Below are positions 10,601 through 18,600 of a DNA stretch of 24,890 bases, in pieces. Location of the stretch: NCBI GenBank assembly GCA_943704525.1, contig CALSCQ010000688.1:1-24890 (forward strand), in the 5' to 3' direction. The notes under the pieces were generated by a model that was not told where the DNA came from, did no database searches, and worked only from the letters and a program-made list of their open reading frames with translations. The stretch is from Pigoraptor vietnamica (Eukaryota > Opisthokonta > Filasterea). Both the position numbers and the translations under genes were made by a program. Every line of letters starts with the position of its first letter. Positions within the stretch are counted from its first letter, which is position 1.

Positions 10601-12753
10601 ACAGACGCCGTCGACCGCGGCCGGGCGTGCTCGGGCACGGGCGACGGACCCGCTGTGCCGGCAACCGACCCGTCGTGTTCGGTGGCCGCACTCGGACGCC
10701 TCGAGCGGCGGCCCTTCTTGCGGCCGCGCTTCTTCTTCGCCTCGGCAGAGTCGGCGTGGGCAGGGTCCTCGACCTCCGGGAGTTGCGTCATGGACGTGCG
10801 CGGCATGAGCGAAAACGACGCGCGCGGGCGGAGCAGCTTCACGGCACACGACCGCTGCGCCCACTCACTCTCGTCCCTCGTGACAAAGTCGGCCCTCTGC
10901 GCCGAGAGAATGCGGAGCGCGTGTGCGCAGGCGGCGTCGAAGCGCGCGGCCGGGTGGGCCTCCATCAGCCGGTCAAGGCCCCCGTGCCCGTAAAAGGCGG
11001 GGTAAGCAATGCTCGACACGGCGCCGCCCGCAAGATAGCGGCAGTACATGTTCCGCGACATGCGAATGAGGCCGTCGGGGTCGTCGAGAGGGCGGTCGTA
11101 GTAGCGCTCGAGCTCGCTCCAGAACAGCATGCAGTTGGCCGCGACGCGCTGCGGGTCCGGAATCAGCCCCATCGCCTCGCTGTAGTCCTCGAGCGACTCG
11201 TAGCCAAGGCCGAGCGCGAGCGCGTTCGACGCCGCCGTCACGTCGTCCTCCTCGAGACACTTGCGCTGCAAGAACTGGTAGAAGGGCGCGCCGGCCGTCG
11301 AGTCGGACGACAGTTGCGGAATGAGCGTCGTCGCGTCGTCGGCGTCGACGCGTGGCAGCTGCGACAAAAAGGTGACGGTGCGCTTCACGGCGCGCGTGAC
11401 GGCGCTCGCGCGGGAACTAGACCGCCGAGACGATTTCCGCGGGGACGCGCGCGACATTTTTATCGGGCTTGCAGACGAGCGCGTGCGTCCGGACGATCGT
11501 CGCGCAGAGGGGGGCGGGCGCGGGAACGACAGGAGCTGCTGGCTGTGGTGGTCAAAGTGTGCCGTGTTGACAAGGCCCGCGAGCGACGACGGCGGCCGCT
11601 GACGCTGCTTGCTGCCGCTGCGCCCGAGGTGCTGCCTCGCGAGGGAGATGGTCGAGGCCGTCGAGTGCCTGCGCCCCTCCGGCATGAACGACTGCGCAGA
11701 CGCAGTGAAGCCGCCGCGCTCGAGCTCAATGAAGATACCGCGCGCGCCACCGTCCGCCATCCGCGCCTGCCTCACAGTGGCCACGTTGCGCGCCTGCTGC
11801 CGCTGCTGCGCCTCGAGTTGCCGCTGCCGGTCGGCGTCGTCCTCGTCCTCCTCGTCGATCTTGTCGCGGTCCGACAGAAAACGGGGCAGCCAGTACCCGA
11901 CGAGGTTCTCAATCGCAATCTCCTGCACAGCCCGCAGCATTTCGGGAACGGACGCCGTCGCGGCCACCTGTGCCGCGCGGTCCCTTGCCGGTCCGGACAG
12001 CTCCAGTGCGGCGCCGTCCGCTAGGAAGCGCTCGCAAATGACGTCAAGAATGATCTTCCTCTGCTTGCGACAAGAGCACAGCCGATACCGCTCCGCTTCT
12101 ACCCAGTAGAGAAAGTCGCGCTCACCGCTCGTCCGTCGCAAGAAGTGCGCGAACTCGGCGATGCCGTGTCGGTGCCGCAAGACCTCGCAGTCCGGCCGCG
12201 CCACGTGCAGCAACTGCCCAAGGATGAAGAGTATGAAGTAGTCCGACACGAGAAAGTACGGCAGGCGCTCCCTCTCGAACCAGTCGAACCCCGCGGCCAC
12301 CACCATCGCGTCCCCCGGGCGCTGCTCGCGTATGTGCAGCTGCGCCTCGACGAGTGACGCGGCATCGCAGATGATGCCCAATCGCTTCACGAAAATCGTG
12401 CGACGCGGAAACGCCGGCAACGCGAGGAAGGCGTTCAGGCACTCTACGAACGCGTCGTCCGTCAGCAAATCCCCCAGGGCATTCACCGACTGCGTGGACG
12501 CGGGCGACGCAGGGAGTCGCGCGGCGCTCGACAACAACGACATGCTCCGGTGAATCTCCTGCAGCGACCGCCCGAGGCCGAGCGATCGTTGCGAGAGAAG
12601 GGACTGCGCCGAGGACGCGGACGACAGCGCCGCCGAGTGTATGGGCGGGAGTACATGCTCGGAGCCGAACGGCGTGTGTCGCAGGGATGGGCGACGGTCG
12701 GGCGCGGGCGCGGACGACACCGCAATCACCGGGGGGGCCGGCGGGTCAGCCAT
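7688..12753 (-). CDS. RGS22: RGS22-like regulator of G-protein signalling, multi-RGS protein
   Basis: Likely binds or regulates G-alpha subunits; animal RGS22 is tied to testis and cilia. Two exons: 12753-8584 and 8485-7688, joined across a 98 bp intron (GTGGGC donor, CCCCCAG acceptor) in phase 0, giving 1655 aa. The ATG has a strong context (GCCATGG). Residues 94-185 resemble the RGS22-specific N-terminal region (LTDDAFVECLNAFLALPAFP, then FDWFERERLPYFLVSDYF). RGS-like helical domains lie at about 193-295 (FLRRTSGERDFLYWVEAERY), about 485-625 (FYQFLQRKCLEEDDV, FWSELERYYD) and 1391-1510 (FRTFVRTSG, FDFWQEVERYKFI). Between the second and third is a long low-complexity, charged linker with KKKRGRKKGRR-type basic tracts and three DKP(Y/F)GMY repeats. 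RGS domains are divergent, so GAP activity is not assured. Confidence 0.8.
9538..9861 (-). repeat. 162-bp tandem coding repeat (DKPYGMY units) in RGS22
   Basis: Two adjacent copies with a 162 bp (54 codon) period, most alike over RRASRARKSLA, VEKGESAVADKPYGMY and AHSTG. They code for residues of about 970-1075 in the RGS22-like linker. A third, diverged unit (DKPFGMYVRNDGEL) is at about 9270-9311. The period is a multiple of three, so the frame is kept. Confidence 0.9.
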
Positions 12754-13100
12754 GGCCGGACCTTTGGGGGGAAGGGAGACACACGTCCCCTTCCCCCACG
12801 CAACACGAAGCTAGCCGCTTGAGCGCACGTCCTCCATGGAATTCTCCGGAGAAGCACAATGGGGACTGTTGTGTGAGCTGTGAGTGTGCGAAAATCAACT
12901 GCAGTTGTCGGCGGACTATCACATGTGCGTACACACACACGCAAGGGTCCACGCACACACGCACTCGTGCATGCAAGCGCGTTTTCTGAGGGTCGTACAG
13001 CTGCAAGTGGCTGCATCTTCGTGTTTGGGGCCGCTGTGGCACTGCGCTCTTCGTGCAGTCAACCCACCCGTTTGGCCAGCATGTCACCCCCACTCGTCCC

Positions 13101-13171
13101 ATTAATGTGGATATTGGTCGCTGATTTTGCACCTTAGAACTGGGTAAGTCCACATTAATACCCCACCCAGT
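13101..13171. repeat. Overlapping inverted repeats in the RGS22/MOV10 spacer
   Basis: ATTAATGTGGA (13101-13111) is the exact reverse complement of TCCACATTAAT (13149-13159). ACTGGGT (13139-13145) is the exact reverse complement of ACCCAGT (13165-13171). The two pairs interleave, so they cannot both form hairpins at once. AT content is higher than in the surrounding DNA. Confidence 0.75.
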
Positions 13172-13269
13172 CCGGTTGTTAGGGACATTCTGACCAATCA
13201 AATTGCGCGGAACTCGCAGGGCGTCAGGGTGAGGGTTAGGAAGCCCGGTCACGTGAGATTGCGTTTCGA

Positions 13270-13277
13270 TGACGTCA
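13270..13277. promoter_or_regulatory. CRE-like palindrome TGACGTCA
   Basis: A perfect 8-base CRE (bZIP/CREB/ATF target in animals and fungi), about 210 bases before the MOV10-like start codon and about 515 bases upstream of the RGS22 start. It sits in the divergent promoter region, which is where a working site would be expected. No proof of binding. Confidence 0.4.
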
Positions 13278-13340
13278 CAATGTCCAACGACACACGGTCC
13301 GCGTGGGTCGCGTCCTGTCGGCCGACAGCGCTTGCCAATT

Positions 13341-13368
13341 CGTCCAACGTCCGTCCAACGTCCGTCCA
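13341..13368. repeat. 11-bp tandem repeat upstream of the MOV10-like gene
   Basis: The unit CGTCCAACGTC occurs about 2.6 times head to tail. It lies about 120 bases before the MOV10-like ATG, in the likely promoter or 5' leader. Confidence 0.8.
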
Positions 13369-13487
13369 AACAATACATGAACAGCAAAAGAGAGCACTTG
13401 ATGATGTAGAAAAAGGAGCAGCTCTCGTTCGCCGTTAACGTCTGACAGCAACAAATCGCTGTCCGTCAGTAACGCTCAGCGACAAAC

Positions 13488-15205
13488 ATGTCCACAACTC
13501 AGTCTGCGAGGCTCGAGTTGCTGCGCGCAACAGTCGCGTCGCTCGTTGCATCGGGCGAGATCGACCCCACAAAGCCCGTCGCGAGAGGGACTCTCCAGTC
13601 GGCCTATGCGCGTCGAGGGGGCACCGGCTTCGGGACCACCCTCTACCTCGCGTGTTCCGGATTGCGGGAGGGGGTATACACCTCGCCGGCATTCTTGGAG
13701 CGCAGGCTGCCCGATGCGTTCATGATCGAAGCACAGTTCGCCGCATCCCTCCCGCGGCCATCGGCTTCCCGTCGCCGTCCACTGCCAAGCGTGCCGGCGC
13801 AGCGCGCAACGCAGCCCGCAGCGCAGCCCACGGCGCCACCTGTAACGACGCAGCCGCCTGCGGAGGGTCCTCGCGCGGCGCACATGCGCGTACTTCGTGA
13901 TGCAGAGAAGGACAAGGGGGGCTGCGTCGTGTCACCGGCTCCGGACGACTGCCGTGTGCCGACGCCCACGCAGACCGGCTGCGCGCTCGTCCTATCGATC
14001 AGGAACACAAGGGCGCATGCTGTTGGTCTGCGAAGCGTGAAGGTGATCGGCGTAAACGACGAGAGCAAGGACGCCTTCGCGCTCTCCCTCACCGGTGGTG
14101 CGCAGCCGAACGAGCTTGCGCCGGGCGCCGAGTGGAGCGTGACGGTCGAGTGCACCGCGCCCACGCTCTCACTGCGATCCGCCGCCGTCGTGTTTCAGCT
14201 GCACGGGTTTGCCATCGCGCGCACGCTCGAGTGGATCGTCGTCCGTTCGTCGGGGGGTGCTGCAGGCATCGACCCGGCCATCGCGCAATCGCTCCTTCCC
14301 AATGGCAAGTACGAGCGCCGCCGCCGTTCGCGCCGACCCGCCGGAAGCGACAACCGCAGGCGCACCGCCGGTGATAAGCCCTCGCGGCGACCGTTCAAGT
14401 ACGCCAGGCCCGTGCAGAAGCGCGCCGTCCCAAAGCCTCACCTGAAGGCGCAGATCGAGTCGCGTGCGAGCGTGCCGCTGTCGGAGGCCACGTACGCGGA
14501 CAAGATGCACGCGCTTGGTTCAACTTGCAGGAGGCGACGGCCGTGCTTGACGCCGTGAGGGAGCTAGTCAGCTCGACCGCCTTCACGCCCCGCGTGGTCG
14601 CGAAGGACATTGCCGTCATTTCCCCGTACCAGCGTCAGGTCGTCAAGCTGCGGCAGCTCCTCAGGGACTACGTCGCAGAGGGCCTCCGCATCGGATCGGT
14701 GGAGCAGTTCCAGGGCGGCGAGTCACGTGTCGTCATTCTCTCCACCGTGCGCTCGTCGCGGGACGTCGTCGACGTCGAGCTGAGCGGGCGCCTGGGGTTC
14801 GTGAAGTCGCCCAAGCGCTTCAACGTCGCGATCACGCGCGCGCAGAGCCTGCTGTTCATCGTCGGCTGCGAGGCCGTTCTCGCGGCAGATGCGAACTGGC
14901 GGAGGCTCATCGAGTGGGCGCGGCACAAGGGCAACCCGCCCCCTGCCCCACGGCCGTCCGTCACTCGAACCCCAACTGCTCCTCGCGCACAGTCAGCCAC
15001 TTCCGGTTTTGTGAGCGTGCCGCGGTTTGTTCCCGGCGCTCTCAGCGATTCGGACGAGTCGGACGATGGCGGCGAGGGGTTCTTCTCGGCCGCACAGGGC
15101 GCCCTGTTGCATAACGTGTCCCGGTTCGTGAATGTGCTTACGCTGATGTTGGAGGAGGCAGCTATTGGGGACGACGCCAGCGACGACGGCTTCGAGTTCA
15201 TCTAG
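13488..15205 (+). pseudogene. MOV10/SDE3-like SF1 RNA helicase lacking its ATPase core (damaged gene or assembly deletion)
   Basis: Left part 13488-14515 codes in one frame for about 342 aa ending at the MOV10-like region just before the helicase: an Ig-like strand block (LAPGAEWSVTVEC, then FQLHGFAIARTLEW) and ADKMHAL, where family members continue with LEE. Right part from about 14516 to 15205, in another frame, starts at WFNLQEA (family SWFNP.EA) and holds ISPYQRQV, the motif V region SVEQFQGGE and motif VI RFNVAITRA, then an acidic tail ending FEFI. Everything between is absent: Walker A, Ia, the DEAG-type Walker B and motif III, normally some 300 or more residues. No GT-AG intron explains the join. 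Read straight from the ATG, translation stops at 14558 after 356 aa. MOV10/SDE3 helicases act in small-RNA silencing and RNA decay. It could be a pseudogene, a real truncated gene, or a collapsed assembly. The family call is firm for the C-terminal half and moderate for the N-terminal half. Confidence 0.7.
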
Positions 15206-15693
15206 TTGAATCGCGTCTGCAGTATGTTAAATGGCGCGGAATATATTTGTGGTGAGTTTATCCCTCAAATCAGAAAGCCGCCATAGAGCACACGCCTGCA
15301 CGGGCACGATCTTCTCAAATGCGGCTCATTTTAATTGGGCGAACGCGCACACACGGCAAGCACGGTGTGGATGTCTGTGTCACAGCCGAAACCGGCGTTG
15401 GCTCATCGCAGCGCACTGTCACCAAGCGTCCTGAAGAAAAGGGTGGGCTTGTACGCACCATGCCGGTCAACTGCACTTTCAAGCCGCCAGGCGGCCGAAT
15501 TGTGGAACAGCGCTGACTGCAATGTGTGTCCGGACACTCCCCGTTGCCATGGGATCCCTCATCGCTCATCTCGCCGGATTGCCTCACTGGGCCAGACGGA
15601 CACTCTCGTGTTCAGCCACGGCATCCACGAAAAAGACGCACTCTTCAGTGGTAAGAATTATCCCGTGAGGTGGAGAAAGGCCGCGGCGCGACA
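15206..15693. other. Spacer between the MOV10-like gene and the ART-NACHT-WD40 gene
   Basis: 488 bases with no coding signal I trust. An AATATA at 15240-15245, 35 bases after the upstream stop, could serve as a polyadenylation signal. The rest should contain the promoter and leader of the downstream gene. No TATA box, repeat or conserved motif stands out. Confidence 0.55.
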
Positions 15694-18600
15694 ATGGCGG
15701 GCTCGCGGCCCTCGAGCGCGGGCGTGCGCCTTGCGCCCCTTCGCCGAATGTCGTCGGTGAGGGACGTACGGGACGATGCCGCGGAGCGCGTGCTTGCGGG
15801 CGCGCACGCTAACAGCGCGAGCGCGCTCGAGTTATTGGTGGCCCTCAGCGAGGAGCGGCGTGCGCATGTGGGAGAGTCGCTTGGGCAGCGTCCCAAGTGC
15901 GAGGACGCGGAAAGAGAGCGATTGCGTGTGTCTGCGCGCGAGGAATTGACGGCGCTGTTGGCGGCAATGCGGCGGCGCTGTGAGTCCGATGTCACAGAGG
16001 ACGCCACAAGGGCAACGTGGCCACTCCTCGACTGGCTCGTGAACTTGCCCTCGGCGCTTGCGGCGAACGAATCCTGTCGCGCCTCGGTGTCGCTCAAGCG
16101 GGAAGACATCGCGTGGCTGCTGCGAAAGGGCATTGCGGCGCTCTCCGTGTTGCTTGCGGGCGAGGACGACCAACGCGCACACGCCGTGCGACGCGGTGTT
16201 CTCGTGGAAGAGATGGACGGGTACCTCGAGCGCGTGGGGTGTCTGCGAGAGGGATTCGCGCCGTCCCCCGCGAACGACTGGCTGCAGTCGTACGTAGCGG
16301 CGCGTGTGCATCCTCACGATCTTGCAGAGCACCTTCTTGCGCTCTATCTCTACACGGCCAACTGCCGCTCACGCGCCGTGGTGGAGGGCTGGGAGCAGAG
16401 CGCTGACGACGAGTGGTCGCCGCCGCCAGTGCCGGCGCGCTGCGACGTTCACGGGCCCAACGGCTCCCCATGGGCCGTCATGAACTGGACTCTGCGGACT
16501 GCGCACGACCCCACGCAAAGCGACGATGTGCGGCGTGCGGCCGCCGAGTCGCTCGCATGCTTTGCGTTGCTGCGAGACCGCATTGATGAGGCACTTTTCG
16601 TGTTGCCGAAGGAGAGGGACGTCGTGTTCCGCGGCGTCAACTTGCCGGGGCTGTCGTATCGGTACACGCTGAGCCATCCCGTCGTATTTCCGCCCTTCAC
16701 GTCCACGTCGACGCAAGGGGAGGAGGCGCGCGGGTATGCCAAGGAAAGCGGGACGTTTTTCGTCATTCGATCGCACTCGGCCGCGCGGATCGACTTTGTG
16801 TCGCACGTTCCCGCGGAGGCAGAGAAACTGCTGCCCTCGTTCTCGCGGTTTTCTGTCCTGCAGAAGGCGTCGAACACCATCCTGCGCATGCTTGAGTGCC
16901 CGTACGACATTGTCACTCTCGCGGAGCATGGCGACGGCGACTGCAGCGAGCAGGAGGCTGCAGACGGATTCCTTCGCTCTATCCGACAGACGCGGTTCAT
17001 TTACAGCGCCTATCTGCGCGACACATACGTCGAGGGACGCGTGGCCGTGTTCCCCCCTCCCGCGCTGGCGACCACCATGCTCTTTGAGTCTGTGGACGCG
17101 TGGATAGCGAACGCGGGCCACCTGCTGCTCCTCGGCACCGGCGGCAGCGGAAAGACGAGCGCGGCCCTCGCCGTCCACTCGATCTTCTCCCTCAACGACG
17201 CCGAATTTGCGCCAGTGCTCGTGCCGCTGCCGAGCGTGCGCGACGTGTTCGCGCCGGGTGCCATCGACGCGCACGTGCGAGAGCTCCTCCGAATGACGCC
17301 GTCGCAGGTGGAGCACTTGTTCTCTGTGAGAACGGTCGTCATCGTACTCGAGTCGCTCGACGAAGTTGCGGTGCCGTCGGACGGCGGGGCGCGCTCAGCA
17401 CTCACCGGCCTCCTCCACTCGAATCCGCTCGTCGCTCGCGCGCGCGTCCTCCTCACGTGCCGCGACGAATTTCTTTCCTCGCACGCCGTGCAGCCCGCGG
17501 ACGTGTTTGGCGACGAGGGTCACGTGCTGTACCTCCACCCCTTCTCACCGGACGACGCGTCTGCGTGCATTTCCAAGTTTTGCGTGCGCGCCAAAATGTC
17601 GCAGGAGGAGGCTGAGGAGAAGTGGCGGTGCATTGCCACGCTCAGCGCGGGGATGGGCGCCGCCATCTACAACCCGTGCGTCCTTCAGCTTGCGTGCAGC
17701 GTGGCCAACGACCGCGTCCAAGACATCGTCCGCACGACAGCGGGTCGCATCCCTCCCTCCAGCCTGTACGAGGCCTTCGTGACACAGCAGGTCGGCGGAG
17801 ACGCCACGACGCTCGCGGGAATGCAACACGTGGCTCTCTCGATGCTCAGCGGCGGCGCGTGGCTGACGACCGTCGGGGACGTGTTTCACGCGTTTGAATC
17901 GCTCGGAGTGCACGAGGACGCGTTTCGTGCGCTGCACCTCCCGCGAATTCCGCGCCGAGTCGAAACGGATGCCGACTTTGCGAGTGTATTCGCGTGGTGG
18001 CACAAGAGCGTGGGCGAATTCCTTGCGGCGAGAGCGTTCTGGTCGTCAGCGTCGGAGTCCCTGACGCTCGTCGGGCGCTCCTTCTCGCTCGCGGAGCCCG
18101 CTGTCCTGCAGTTCTTCGGCGGCATGGCCGTCGAGAACCCGTCGCAGAGGGACGCGCTGTGCGAGGACGTCCTCCTGCCGTGCGTGCGCATGTCCCGCTT
18201 GCACGTGGCGGACCCCGACACGATCGTGCCGGCATCGAACGCGCTTGCGCTCGCGTGCGTCTCTGATTTCGCGATGCTCGGGCAAGATCTGTCCAGCATT
18301 ACGGTCGAGTCGGCGAACCTGGAGAGCGCGTGCTTCCACGGCGTGGACCTCAGCAACGCCACGCTGCGCGGGTGCAGGCTCCACCAGGCAACGTTTGACC
18401 GCGCGAACATTCGCGGCGCCCGCTTTCCACATTGTTCGTGCGAGCTGTCCGTCCCTCCTTTCCGGGGCCACCGCGCGAATGTGCAGAGTGTGTGCGTCTC
18501 TCCGAACGGCAAGGTCATCGCCAGCGGATCGCGTGACACCGTGGGCGGCATCCGCCTCTGGGATGCGGCCACGGGCACAGAGGTGCGCGCGCTCGACGGC

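Larger units (their letters stand above)
12754..13487. promoter_or_regulatory. Divergent intergenic region between RGS22 and the MOV10-like gene
   Basis: A 734 bp region with no convincing coding sequence. It holds the promoters of two divergent genes. Visible elements: AC-rich stretches at 12930-12965; a perfect 11-base inverted repeat (13101-13111 with 13149-13159) interlocked with a 7-base one (13139-13145 with 13165-13171); a CCAAT on the plus strand near 13192; a full CRE palindrome at 13270-13277; and short tandem units CGTCCAACGTC at 13341-13368 before the helicase gene start. The functions are inferred from motif resemblance only. Confidence 0.6.

Noticed and set aside
8509-12024. Two long plus-strand frames (about 512 and 656 codons) opposite RGS22
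   Set aside because: Arg/Ala-rich with no domain resemblance, lying exactly antisense to the RGS22 coding frame. In GC-rich DNA stop codons are rare in antisense frames, so these are shadows.
14520-14532. Acceptor-like TTCAACTTGCAG as proof of an intron in the MOV10-like gene
   Set aside because: The bases before it code for WFNLQ, which matches the helicase family, and no suitable donor upstream restores the missing core.
15670-15693. GTG start eight codons upstream for the NACHT protein
   Set aside because: Same reason; the ATG at 15694 has a good context.
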